Assembly (NCBI RefSeq): GCF_023272795.1 | Contig: NZ_CP096829.1 | Coordinates: 1,798,001 to 1,862,000, forward strand | Length of the DNA stretch: 64,000 nt | Origin: Flavobacterium humidisoli | GTDB taxonomy: Bacteria > Bacteroidota > Bacteroidia > Flavobacteriales > Flavobacteriaceae | Direction of reading: 5' to 3' | Shown: one piece after another, positions 25,255 to 33,452 of the stretch | How positions within the stretch are numbered: position 1 is the first letter of the stretch | Layout of the letters: each line of letters begins with the position of its first letter | Made by a program: the position numbers and the translations under genes | The notes under the pieces: generated by a model | Database searches by the model: none | What the model was told of the DNA's origin: nothing | Seen by the model: the letters and a program-made list of their open reading frames with translations, nothing else

Positions 25255-25851
25255 TTATCTGTATACTTTTCGGTTAATAATCTTCAATTCGCCTTTTTTC
25301 TCCAATGCCTTTATAGTTCTAATGACAGTTTCTACACGTAAACCAGTTAAATCTCCAATCTGCTGTCGTGTAAAATTAATGAGATAGCCATTTTTGTCTT
25401 TTTGAAAATTGAAATAAGCAATTCCGTGATCTATTAATTTTAAGACACGATGTTCAGGCTCATGTGTAGATATTTCAGCTGCCATAACTGATTTATAATA
25501 CAAACGCTGCGCTAGATTTTCAATTACTTTAATGCTAATTTTAGGATTTTCTTCCAATAATTTCATGAAGCTTTCCTTCGAAAGAACAAAAATCTCAGCA
25601 TTTTCGACAGCAATTGCATTTGCTGGATATTTTTGGTTTAAGAATAAAGGAGGTTCACCGAAAGATTGCCCGTTATAAAAAATCCCTTGAATAAATTCAC
25701 GTCCGTCATCATTATAATTGCTCATTTTTACTTCACCAGAAAGAATTTGGTAGTAGTGTAAAGGCAGATTTCCTTCTTCGAAAATAATATCATTTTTAAC
25801 AAATGATTTCTTTGCAACACCATACTTTTCTAGTAATTCGACTGTAATCAT
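25255..25851 (-). CDS. Crp/Fnr-family transcription regulator
   Basis: 198 aa. An N-terminal cyclic-nucleotide-binding-like beta-barrel (about 15-115, with GEVKMSNYNDDGREFIQGIF) and a C-terminal winged helix (FTRQQIGDLTGLRVETVIRTI). No Fnr-type iron-sulfur Cys cluster is seen at the N-terminus, so the signal is not oxygen through a cluster. It is divergent from GGGP synthase. The adjacent globin and membrane-protein genes are its most likely targets. Confidence 0.88.
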   Translation of the reverse strand: MITVELLEKYGVAKKSFVKNDIIFEEGNLPLHYYQILSGEVKMSNYNDDGREFIQGIFYNGQSFGEPPLFLNQKYPANAIAVENAEIFVLSKESFMKLLEENPKISIKVIENLAQRLYYKSVMAAEISTHEPEHRVLKLIDHGIAYFNFQKDKNGYLINFTRQQIGDLTGLRVETVIRTIKALEKKGELKIINRKVYR

Positions 25852-25884
25852 AATGTATTATTTACGTTATCAAAAGGAATTGAA

Positions 25885-25892
25885 CAAATATA
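25885..25892 (-). promoter_or_regulatory. -7 element upstream of the Crp/Fnr gene
   Basis: TATATTTG on the minus strand, 34 bp before the start. The -33 part is unclear. Confidence 0.45.
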
Positions 25893-25945
25893 ATTCATTC
25901 AAAATAGTTCTTCTGCATTAAAAATCTTTTACTTTTACACCCCGT

Positions 25946-26674
25946 ATGCAAGAACAGATACTCACTATTAGACAACAGATTTTAGAAGCTAAAAGCAATG
26001 GCCAAAAATTACTGGCAGTGCTTTTGGATCCTGATAAAATTGTATTGGAAAATATAGATCATTTAATCGATAAAATTAATCAATCGCCTGCAACTCATGT
26101 TTTTGTTGGAGGAAGTATTGTTCAGAATACTATTTTAGAAGAATTAATTTCTGAATTAAAACAAAAAACAAGTCTTCCGGTTATTTTGTTTCCAGGAGAT
26201 CCCTCACAGATTTCGCCACAAGCCGATGCAATTTTGTTTCTATCGTTATTGTCTGGTCGAAATCCTGATTATTTAATTGAATATCAGGTTCAGGCAGCGC
26301 CAATTCTAAAAAAAACGAATTTAGAAGTTATTTCTACTGGATATATTTTGATAGAAAGCGGTAATGAAACCGCTGTTGCCCGTGTAAGTAAAACAAAGCC
26401 TTTAAGCCGTGAAAATCTTGATTTAGTTTTAGCGACAGCGCAAGCAGGAGAAATGTTAGGAAATCAGCTTATTTATCTAGAAGCTGGAAGTGGCGCAAAA
26501 CAGTCTGTTCCGACAGAAATGATTGAAATGGTTTCTCAAAATATTGAAATTCCTGTTATTGTTGGGGGAGGAATTGTAGATTTGCACGGAATTCAGAAAG
26601 CATATAAAGCTGGTGCAGATTTGGTTGTTATTGGAACTGCTTTTGAAAACAACAGTCACTTTTTTGAACAATAA
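25946..26674 (+). CDS. geranylgeranylglyceryl phosphate synthase family protein
   Basis: 242 aa TIM-barrel. Motifs include LLAVLLDPDKI (substrate region), THVFVGGSIVQN, ILFPGDPSQISPQADAILF and, near the end, IPVIVGGGIVDLHG and ADLVVIGTAFE. The enzyme joins a polyprenyl group to sn-glycerol-1-phosphate, the first step of archaeal-type ether lipids. Bacteroidota carry a group II member whose end product is not well established. It starts the block GGGPS-pnuC-kinase/DUF4301-arfB. Confidence 0.9.
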   Translation: MQEQILTIRQQILEAKSNGQKLLAVLLDPDKIVLENIDHLIDKINQSPATHVFVGGSIVQNTILEELISELKQKTSLPVILFPGDPSQISPQADAILFLSLLSGRNPDYLIEYQVQAAPILKKTNLEVISTGYILIESGNETAVARVSKTKPLSRENLDLVLATAQAGEMLGNQLIYLEAGSGAKQSVPTEMIEMVSQNIEIPVIVGGGIVDLHGIQKAYKAGADLVVIGTAFENNSHFFEQ

Positions 26675-26695
26675 ACGCCAAATACCACATTTCCG

Positions 26696-27319
26696 ATGAT
26701 AGATTTTTTTTTAGACAGTTATAAAAATGCACCTCTATGGCATATTGCGTTAGAGTTTTTAGTATTTGTTTGCGGAATTTTAAGTGTTTGGTTTGCTAAA
26801 AAGGAGAATATCTGGGTATATCCAACAGGGCTAATTGCTACCGTAATATCGGTTTATCTGCTTTATGTTGCGGGTTATATAGGAGACATGATTATAAATG
26901 CTTATTTTTCGATTATGAGTATTTATGGCTGGTATGTCTGGGCAAAAGGAGGAACGACTGAAGACAATCTGCCAATTACCCGTACAACTTTTAATGAAAA
27001 AATAATCGGAATCTTACTGTTTATTGTAACTGTTTTTGTAGTTTTCGGCATTTATAAATATTTTGATTATGAAATCCATAAAGACAATTATGTCGATATG
27101 ATTTCGTCTGGGATATTTTTTGCTGGAATGTGGTATATGGCCAGAAAAAAAATAGAAAACTGGACACTTTGGATTATTGGTGATATTATTGTTGTGCCTC
27201 TTTATGCTTATCGTGGCTTAGGGATGCTGTCACTTCAGTATATAATTTTTACAATTTTGGCTATTTCAGCTTATTTAGAATGGAGAAAGATCTTAGACAG
27301 CAAAAAACAAATATCATAA
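26696..27319 (+). CDS. pnuC: PnuC-family transporter (nicotinamide riboside, possibly thiamine)
   Basis: 207 aa with about seven membrane helices. The family signature IYGWYVWAKGG and the ENIWVYPTGLI segment are clear. PnuC moves nicotinamide riboside; the PnuT branch moves thiamine. The next gene, overlapping by 40 nt, encodes a NadR-type kinase that could trap nicotinamide riboside as NMN, which favours the NAD salvage role. The TPP-controlled TonB receptor 2.8 kb downstream keeps thiamine as an alternative. Confidence 0.85.
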   Translation: MIDFFLDSYKNAPLWHIALEFLVFVCGILSVWFAKKENIWVYPTGLIATVISVYLLYVAGYIGDMIINAYFSIMSIYGWYVWAKGGTTEDNLPITRTTFNEKIIGILLFIVTVFVVFGIYKYFDYEIHKDNYVDMISSGIFFAGMWYMARKKIENWTLWIIGDIIVVPLYAYRGLGMLSLQYIIFTILAISAYLEWRKILDSKKQIS

Positions 27320-29394
27320 AAATTGCTTTGTTTGGACCTGAAAGTACAGGTAAAACAACCTTAGCAAAACAGCTTGCAGATTACTATGAAACAGAATGGG
27401 TTCCTGAGTTTGCACGTGACTATTTGCAAGAAAAATGGGAAGAAAATCAGCATATCTGCGTAGCAGATGATATGTTGCCAATAGCTTATGGGCAGACTGC
27501 ATTAGAAAACGAAAAATTGGCCAATGCAAACAAATATTTGTTCTGCGATACCAACTTAATGGTAACTAAAGTATTCTCTGAAATGTATTATGGTTTTTGC
27601 GACCCGCTTTTGAATGAAGCGGCATTAAAGCATGAATACGATTTGTTTTTCCTGACCGATATTGATGTTCCTTGGGAAAAAGACGATATTCGTGATACTC
27701 CTGAAGGAAGAGAAACTGTATTTTCTGTTTTTAAGCAAACTTTAATAGATACAAAAAAGCCTTTCATAACCTTGTCTGGAGATAAAGAAACGCGTTTGGC
27801 AAAAGCAATAGCTATTATTGATGAGTTAACTCTAGCCAAAGAAAATGATTTTTCGTCTAATGATTTTGTGCAGATATATAATAGAGGTATTTCTTTTGAA
27901 ACTATTTTAAAACAATTAAAAAGTTTCAAAAAAGGAATTGCAAAAAGTGATTTAATTAGACCTGCTACAATTAATGATGGGATTTTAAATTTATCAGATA
28001 TCGAATTTCAGCAGAAAGCTTTATTTTTTGATGAGCAAAAAGATAAATTTAAAATTAAAAAATTTGTTCCAGCATCGGGTGCGGCTACAAGAATGTACAA
28101 ATTTTTAATAGCATTTCTGAATGATTTTGATATTACCAAAGAAACAATAAATGCCTACATTAATAGAAAAAACGATAAAGAACTTGCTATTTTTATTGTG
28201 GGTATGGAGAAGTTTCCCTTCTTTGAAACGGTAGATAAAAAATTAAGAGAAATTTATCCCGAATTTGAGACTTTAGAAAGAGATTATAAAAATTATTATT
28301 TTATAAAATTACTATTGTCGCCAGACTATTTTAATTCAGCAAATAAGCCCAAAGCTGTTTTGCCATTTCATCAATATGATACATATATTGCCAATCCGAT
28401 TGAAGAACATTTAAATGAATGCATACATTATGCATCATCAAAAAATGTATCTAATTTGCATTTTACAGTCTCAGAAATACATCAGCATTTATTTGAGCAA
28501 GCGGTTGATGAAATTAAAGAGAAAATCGAAAAACCTTCAGGTGTTAAGATTGATATTGGATATTCCTATCAGAGTAAGAGCACAGATTCGATTACGCTAG
28601 ATGGTAAAAATAAGCTGGTAAAAGATAAAAATGATAATTTAATTTTCAGACCTGGCGGACATGGTGCTTTGATCGAAAATTTAAATAATCTGGATGCAGA
28701 TGTAATTTTTATTAAAAATATAGACAATGTAATCCAGAATCATATTGATCAAATTACCTTATATAAGAAAGCTTTGGCAGGTGTTTTAGTTGAGATGCAG
28801 CAAAAAGTTTTTGAATATTTAAGATTGATTGATCAAGAGAAAATTAAAGAGCATAATATTGAAGAAATACTTCTTTTTTTAGAAAAGAGTTTTAGTATTG
28901 AAATGATTGCAGATTTCAATAAATTTACCTTTGAAAATAAAATAAGCAAGCTGAAAGAGCTTTTGGATAGACCAATTCGTGTTTGCGGAATGGTAAAAAA
29001 TGAAGGAGAGCCAGGTGGCGGCCCTTTTTGGGTTATGAACAAAAAAGGAATAAAATCGCTTCAAATTGTAGAGACTTCTCAAGTTGATTTGGAAGATAAA
29101 AAGCAAGAGAAAATTTTAGCCGAGGCAACACATTTTAATCCAGTAGATTTGGTTTGCGGTATAAAAAACTACAGAAACGAAAAATTTAATCTCCTTCAAT
29201 ATGTAGATCAGAAAGCTGGATTTATTGTAGAAAAAAGTGTTGATGGAAAATCGGTTAAAAATTACGAATTACCTGGGTTATGGAACGGATCAATGGCTAA
29301 TTGGCTTACTATTTTTGTTGCTGTTCCCTTGATTACTTTTAATCCGGTAAAAACGGTAAATGATTTATTGAAAGCGGCACATCAGCCACAATAA
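27280..29394 (+). CDS. NadR-type ribosylnicotinamide kinase fused to DUF4301
   Basis: 704 aa. The N-terminal domain (about 1-185) is a NadR-like kinase: Walker A GPESTGKTT (about 19-27), EFARDYL, FCDTNLMVTKVF and the RDTPEGRE region. A second domain of about 500 aa starts near residue 195 (DFVQIYNRGISFETILKQL) and has the features of DUF4301 (FVPASGAATRMYKFL, FRPGGHGALIENL, GEPGGGPFWV). I know these mainly as separate proteins, so one uninterrupted frame joining them is notable. Overlaps pnuC by 40 nt. Predicted to phosphorylate nicotinamide riboside; the DUF4301 role is unknown. Confidence 0.85.
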   Translation: MEKDLRQQKTNIIKIALFGPESTGKTTLAKQLADYYETEWVPEFARDYLQEKWEENQHICVADDMLPIAYGQTALENEKLANANKYLFCDTNLMVTKVFSEMYYGFCDPLLNEAALKHEYDLFFLTDIDVPWEKDDIRDTPEGRETVFSVFKQTLIDTKKPFITLSGDKETRLAKAIAIIDELTLAKENDFSSNDFVQIYNRGISFETILKQLKSFKKGIAKSDLIRPATINDGILNLSDIEFQQKALFFDEQKDKFKIKKFVPASGAATRMYKFLIAFLNDFDITKETINAYINRKNDKELAIFIVGMEKFPFFETVDKKLREIYPEFETLERDYKNYYFIKLLLSPDYFNSANKPKAVLPFHQYDTYIANPIEEHLNECIHYASSKNVSNLHFTVSEIHQHLFEQAVDEIKEKIEKPSGVKIDIGYSYQSKSTDSITLDGKNKLVKDKNDNLIFRPGGHGALIENLNNLDADVIFIKNIDNVIQNHIDQITLYKKALAGVLVEMQQKVFEYLRLIDQEKIKEHNIEEILLFLEKSFSIEMIADFNKFTFENKISKLKELLDRPIRVCGMVKNEGEPGGGPFWVMNKKGIKSLQIVETSQVDLEDKKQEKILAEATHFNPVDLVCGIKNYRNEKFNLLQYVDQKAGFIVEKSVDGKSVKNYELPGLWNGSMANWLTIFVAVPLITFNPVKTVNDLLKAAHQPQ

Positions 29395-29395
29395 T

Positions 29396-29800
29396 ATGGA
29401 TGCAGAAAAAATCATATCAGAGTTAAATTTCAAGGCCGTTAGAAGCAGTGGTTCTGGCGGGCAAAATGTGAATAAAGTCTCGTCAAAAGTAGTGCTCAAT
29501 TTTGATTTGAATTCGTCTCAAGCTTTGTCCGAAGAAGAAAAATTACTTTTGCAGGAAAACATAGCGGCAAGATTAACTTCTGAAAATATTTTGATTTTAA
29601 ATTGCGATGAAGATCGTAGTCAGCTTAAAAATAAAGAAATTGTAACCAAACGATTTCTGGAAATCATCAAAAAGGGATTGTATGTTCCGAAGGTCAGAAA
29701 AGCTACAAAAGTTCCGAAAGCGGTAATTAAAAAAAGAATTAAAGACAAAAAAAATGTTTCTGATTTGAAACAATCGCGTAGAAAACCGAACCTTGAATAA
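29396..29800 (+). CDS. arfB: ArfB-type peptidyl-tRNA hydrolase (ribosome rescue)
   Basis: 134 aa. Carries the GGQ motif of class I release factors in SGSGGQNVNKVSSKV, without the codon-recognition domains, and has the basic C-terminal tail (KKRIKDKKNVSDLKQSRRK) that enters the mRNA channel of stalled ribosomes. It releases peptides from non-stop ribosomes. It begins 1 bp after the kinase/DUF4301 stop, so translation is coupled. Confidence 0.93.
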   Translation: MDAEKIISELNFKAVRSSGSGGQNVNKVSSKVVLNFDLNSSQALSEEEKLLLQENIAARLTSENILILNCDEDRSQLKNKEIVTKRFLEIIKKGLYVPKVRKATKVPKAVIKKRIKDKKNVSDLKQSRRKPNLE

Positions 29801-29856
29801 GAAATTCCAAAAAATGAAAGTACCAAATTCTAATAGAAAATAACTTTAAAGTAAGT

Positions 29857-29891
29857 TTTGGAATTTGGAATTTAAAAATTGGAATTTAATT
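29857..29891. repeat. heptad array, TTTGGAA word (5 units)
   Basis: Five 7-bp units based on TTTGGAA/TTTAAAA. The array overlaps the -33 box (29879-29881) of the TonB receptor promoter, so here the repeat supplies promoter sequence. Confidence 0.8.
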
Positions 29892-29908
29892 TTTAAGCTT
29901 TACATTTG
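29879..29908 (+). promoter_or_regulatory. promoter of the TPP-riboswitch/TonB receptor unit
   Basis: TTG (29879-29881), 19 bp, TACATTTG (29901-29908): a textbook Bacteroidota promoter. The start point would fall just before the riboswitch P1 stem. Confidence 0.8.
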
Positions 29909-29913
29909 CACTG

Positions 29914-29992
29914 TCTCAAAGGGGTGCTCTAAATAACGAGCTGAGATCATACCCAAAGAACCTGAGCGAGTAATGTTGCTAAGGGAAAAACG
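29914..29992 (+). ncRNA. TPP riboswitch (THI element) upstream of the TonB receptor
   Basis: The conserved TPP aptamer blocks are present in order: GGGGTGCTC, CTGAGAT, ATACCC, GAACCTGA and GTAATGTTGCTAAGGGA. The pyrophosphate-sensor part is somewhat divergent (GTAATGTTGC for the usual ATAATGCCAGC). It lies between the promoter and the receptor gene, so thiamine pyrophosphate would shut off receptor synthesis. The expression platform is unclear; a short GC hairpin around 30003-30012 followed by TTTATTTT is a candidate. Confidence 0.92.
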
Positions 29993-30147
29993 ACACTATC
30001 GAGCGTACACGCTTTATTTTGTCGGGAAACACATTTATTAATTTAACAAAAGAATAATTCCCCCTTTTATTTGTAATTTTTTTACAGATGAAAACTATCT
30101 TTAAAGGTACTGAGGTACTAAGTTGCAAAGGTTCTAAGATCCAAAAA

Positions 30148-32250
30148 ATGAGCAGAACGAAATCTATTTTATTTCTTCTATTCTCTTTTTTCTATTCTCT
30201 TTTTTCTTTTGCGCAACAGCAAGATTCTACAAAGGTCAATCAGCTTGACGATGTTCTAGTTTCTGCAGTTCGTGTTACTTCTAAGACTCCAGTGAGTTTT
30301 AGTAATATGGATAAAAAAGAAATTAAGTACAGAAATTTAGGTCAGGACATTCCTGTTCTGATGAATTATCTTCCTTCGGTTGTAACGACATCAGATGCAG
30401 GTAACGGTGTTGGTTATACCGGAATTCGTGTGCGTGGAAGTGATGCTACTCGTGTAAATGTAACCATAAACGGAATTCCGTACAATGATGCTGAGAGTCA
30501 AGGAACTTTCTGGGTAAATATGCCCGATTTTGCTTCTTCTGTAGAAAGCCTTCAATTACAGCGCGGAGTTGGGACGTCTACAAATGGAGCAGGTGCTTTT
30601 GGAGCTAGTTTAAATTTACTGACAGATAATTATGCTAATAAAGCAACTGGCGAAATTTCTAGTTCTGCTGGATCTTTCAATACGTTTAAAAACACAGTGA
30701 AATTTAGTACTGGTTTGATGAATGATCATTTTGAAATTGCTGGACGTTTATCTACAATAAAAACAGATGGCTATATTGACCGTGGAAGCGCAGACTTAAA
30801 ATCATATTTCCTTCAAGGGACTTATGTTGGCAAAACGACCTTGATTAAAGCTTTGGTTTTTGGTGGAACTCAAAAAACATATCAATCTTGGAACGGAATT
30901 GATGCAGAAACGCTAAATACAAATCGTACTTTTAATTCTGCTGGAATGTATACAGACGATGCAGGAAATGTTCATTTTTATAATAACGAAACCGATAATT
31001 ATAACCAAGATCATTATCAATTACACTGGAGTGAGTCACTTTCTGATAAATGGAGTACAAATCTTGCATTTCATTATACAAAAGGAAAAGGGTATTACGA
31101 AAATTATAAAGAAGATGCAGACATGGCCGATTATAGTTTAAATCCTGTTGGAACAGTAACAACGACAGATTTGATTCGCCAAAAATGGTTGGATAATGAT
31201 TTCTACGGAACTACTTTTTCTGCTAAATATGTAACAGATGACTTGAATGTGATTTTAGGCGGAGGCTGGAACAAATATGAAGGAGATCATTTTGGAAAAG
31301 TAATCTGGGCGAGATATGCTTCTCAGTCTGAATTAGGAGATCACTACTACGATGATTATTCATCAAAAACAGACGGTAATATTTTCGCGAAAGCAAATTA
31401 TCAATTCACAGAAAAATTAAGCTTCTATGGAGATTTACAATATAGAAATGTAAAGTACAAAGCTAATAGTGCAGAAACTGGTTTGGTTGATGATAATTTC
31501 AATTTCTTTAATCCTAAAGCAGGTTTAAATTATGCCTTTACTCAAAATAGCATTTTATACTTTTCTTATGCAAGAGCGAATCGTGAGCCCAATAGAACCG
31601 ATTACGAAGGCGGAAATGTAAAACCGGAAAAATTAAATGATTACGAGTTAGGATGGAGATTCAATACAGAGAAATTCCAACTGAATTCGAACGTGTATTA
31701 CATGGCTTACAAAGATCAATTAATCTTAACAGGAAGATTAGACGATGTTGGAAACCCAATTCGCGCCAACACAGAGAAAAGTTACCGATTAGGTTTTGAA
31801 TTTGATGCCACAATTGCGCTTTCTGAGAAGTTTACTTTAAGACCAAACTTTACTTTGAGTAGCAACAAAAATGTAGATTTGGCTGTTGATGGCGAATACT
31901 ATGGAACAACTAAAATTGCCTATTCTCCAGAGGTTATTGCAGGAAACGTAGTGGTATATAAACCAATTAAAGGATTGTATCTTTCATTATTGCAGAAATA
32001 TGTTGGAGAACAATATATGAATAACATTGAACTTCCTGCGGCAAAATTGGCAGATTACTTCGTGAACGATTTTAATGCTTCTTACGAAATAATCCCTAAT
32101 AAGATTTTTAAATCGATAACCATAACGGCTTTGGTTAATAATATTTTCGACAAAAAGTATGTTTCAAACGGGTACATGTACGATGTTTATCCATACTATT
32201 ATCCTCAAGCCGGAACAAATTTCTTAATTGGTTTAAATTTGAAATTCTAA
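30148..32250 (+). CDS. TonB-dependent outer-membrane receptor, TPP-regulated (thiamine uptake)
   Basis: 700 aa from ATG 30148, which opens a signal peptide (MSRTKSILFLLFSFFYSLF...FAQQ). An upstream ATG at 30088 would add 20 polar residues. The plug domain contains VLVSAVRVTSKTPVSFSNM, GYTGIRVRGSDATRVNVTI and DYANKATG-type blocks, and the barrel ends in a terminal aromatic (FLIGLNLKF). The TPP riboswitch upstream marks it as the outer-membrane thiamine importer known as OMR1 in Bacteroidota. It would supply thiamine when the biosynthesis operon near 38-45 kb is insufficient. Confidence 0.92.
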   Translation: MSRTKSILFLLFSFFYSLFSFAQQQDSTKVNQLDDVLVSAVRVTSKTPVSFSNMDKKEIKYRNLGQDIPVLMNYLPSVVTTSDAGNGVGYTGIRVRGSDATRVNVTINGIPYNDAESQGTFWVNMPDFASSVESLQLQRGVGTSTNGAGAFGASLNLLTDNYANKATGEISSSAGSFNTFKNTVKFSTGLMNDHFEIAGRLSTIKTDGYIDRGSADLKSYFLQGTYVGKTTLIKALVFGGTQKTYQSWNGIDAETLNTNRTFNSAGMYTDDAGNVHFYNNETDNYNQDHYQLHWSESLSDKWSTNLAFHYTKGKGYYENYKEDADMADYSLNPVGTVTTTDLIRQKWLDNDFYGTTFSAKYVTDDLNVILGGGWNKYEGDHFGKVIWARYASQSELGDHYYDDYSSKTDGNIFAKANYQFTEKLSFYGDLQYRNVKYKANSAETGLVDDNFNFFNPKAGLNYAFTQNSILYFSYARANREPNRTDYEGGNVKPEKLNDYELGWRFNTEKFQLNSNVYYMAYKDQLILTGRLDDVGNPIRANTEKSYRLGFEFDATIALSEKFTLRPNFTLSSNKNVDLAVDGEYYGTTKIAYSPEVIAGNVVVYKPIKGLYLSLLQKYVGEQYMNNIELPAAKLADYFVNDFNASYEIIPNKIFKSITITALVNNIFDKKYVSNGYMYDVYPYYYPQAGTNFLIGLNLKF

Positions 32251-32261
32251 TTAAGTCAAAT

Positions 32262-32299
32262 GCAAAAAAAGCCTGAAATTTATTTTCAGGCTTTTTTGT
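32262..32299. terminator. bidirectional terminator after the TonB receptor
   Basis: Stem AAAAAGCCTGAAA / TTTCAGGCTTTTT with a short loop, A-run and T-run on both sides; serves the receptor gene and the convergent lipoprotein gene. Confidence 0.88.
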
Positions 32300-32301
32300 T
32301 T

Positions 32302-32718
32302 TTAGTTGTATACATGAATAACAGTTCCAGAAGATTCTACTCGATATTGTTTCATTGGATATTCTTTGTCTCCAAGTCCCGTGTATAAATTATATTGAGT
32401 TTTATCGCACGAACAAACAGCATAAATTCCGTCAATTGTCATTGCCGTGCAAGAAGTTAAGGCTTGGTTTGGACACGCAGCATCAAAAGCGGTGTAGGTT
32501 CCTTCGCCAGTCTTCATAACAATAATTCCTTTTGCACCGTAATTGGCAACATAAACAGGGTTGCTCGGATACATTAACTTGTTATAAGTTGGCAAATTGG
32601 TATCAAGATATGCGTTTACAGAATAATTAGGGATATAAGGATTGTTGTTGCTCTTGCTATTGTCGCTACAGGAGAATAAAATAGCGGTAAATGCGATAAA
32701 AAACCAGATTTTTTTCAT
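32302..32718 (-). CDS. Rieske-fold-like lipoprotein lacking histidine ligands
   Basis: 138 aa lipoprotein (signal ending at the Cys of LFSCSDN). The end resembles a Rieske domain: ACPNQAL..., then YAVCSCDKTQYNLYTG and a final strand with IHVYN. In true Rieske proteins the cluster uses two CxH pairs. Here the positions read CPN and CSCD, so the histidines are missing and a [2Fe-2S] cluster of the normal type is unlikely. Single gene, convergent with the thiamine receptor. Confidence 0.72.
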   Translation of the reverse strand: MKKIWFFIAFTAILFSCSDNSKSNNNPYIPNYSVNAYLDTNLPTYNKLMYPSNPVYVANYGAKGIIVMKTGEGTYTAFDAACPNQALTSCTAMTIDGIYAVCSCDKTQYNLYTGLGDKEYPMKQYRVESSGTVIHVYN

Positions 32719-32811
32719 TATTTGAATAAGAATTAGTTAAAACAAAAATAATTTATTTAGATTTGAAATCTATATGATTAACATATAATTATGTACTATT
32801 AAAAATTATAG

Positions 32812-32819
32812 TATATTTG
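32812..32819 (+). promoter_or_regulatory. -7 element of the greA promoter
   Basis: TATATTTG, matching TANNTTTG, 57 bp before the greA ATG. Transcription would start about 5-8 nt downstream, right before a terminator-like hairpin. The -33 box is weak. Confidence 0.65.
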
Positions 32820-32826
32820 TGGTAAG

Positions 32827-32852
32827 AAAATCCCGTCGCGATGGGATTTTTT
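32827..32852 (+). terminator. terminator-like hairpin in the greA leader
   Basis: Stem AAAATCCC / GGGATTTT, extended by G-T and T-A pairs to 10 bp around a CGCG tetraloop, directly followed by a T-run (to 32852). It sits between the greA promoter and start codon and is unlikely to be left over from the divergent upstream gene. A leader terminator is known for E. coli greA. Confidence 0.8.
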
Positions 32853-32875
32853 GTATTTATATAAACGATGAAGTT

Positions 32876-33352
32876 ATGAGTAAAGTATCTTATTATACAG
32901 CTGAAGGATTAAAAAAATTAAAAGATGAATTGGAGCACCTGAAAAGTGTAATGCGTCCAAAAGCATCTCAAGATATTGCAGACGCAAGAGATAAAGGAGA
33001 TTTGTCTGAAAATGCAGAATATGATGCCGCAAAAGAAGCACAAGGCTTGTTAGAAATGAGAATTTCTAAACTAGAAGAAGTATATGCAAACGCAAGATTA
33101 ATTGACGAATCTCAATTGGATGTTTCTAAAGTTTTGGTTTTATCGAATGTAAAAATCAAAAATCAAAGCAACGGAATGGAGATGAAATATACGCTTGTTG
33201 CTGAAAGTGAAGCAGATTTAAAGACTGGTAAAATCTCTGTAACTTCTCCTATCGGGAAAGGTTTATTGGGAAAATCTGTTGGAGAAGTGGCTGAAATTAC
33301 AGTTCCAAATGGAGTTTTGAAATTTGAAATTCTAGAAATTTCGAGAGACTAA
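32876..33352 (+). CDS. greA: transcript cleavage factor GreA
   Basis: 158 aa from ATG 32876 (MSKVSYYTAEGLKKL). The frame is open further upstream through the leader hairpin but that has no start signal. N-terminal coiled-coil with the acidic tip DARDKGDLSENAEYDAAKEAQG, C-terminal FKBP-like domain (SPIGKGLLGKSVGEVAEI). It stimulates RNA cleavage by backtracked RNA polymerase. Its leader carries an intrinsic-terminator hairpin (see 32827). Followed by the HIT gene after 100 bp. Confidence 0.95.
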   Translation: MSKVSYYTAEGLKKLKDELEHLKSVMRPKASQDIADARDKGDLSENAEYDAAKEAQGLLEMRISKLEEVYANARLIDESQLDVSKVLVLSNVKIKNQSNGMEMKYTLVAESEADLKTGKISVTSPIGKGLLGKSVGEVAEITVPNGVLKFEILEISRD

Positions 33353-33452
33353 GTTATTGCGACGAACGAGCAATCACACTATTAAGATTTTTGAAGTTTA
33401 ACTATTTAATCAGTTAAACGAATAAACAGTTAAACGATTAACCCAATAAAAC

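Noticed and set aside
30000..30020. Terminator of the receptor riboswitch
   Set aside because: The stem is only four base pairs and the T-run is broken, so it is mentioned only as a candidate within the riboswitch entry.
32819..32875. N-terminal extension of GreA through the leader
   Set aside because: The extra codons are the promoter and terminator hairpin; GreA homologues start at MSKVSYYT-like sequences.
33396..33443. Heptad array upstream of the HIT gene
   Set aside because: The word CAGTTAAACGA repeats at 16 bp, not at 7, so it was not counted among the arrays.
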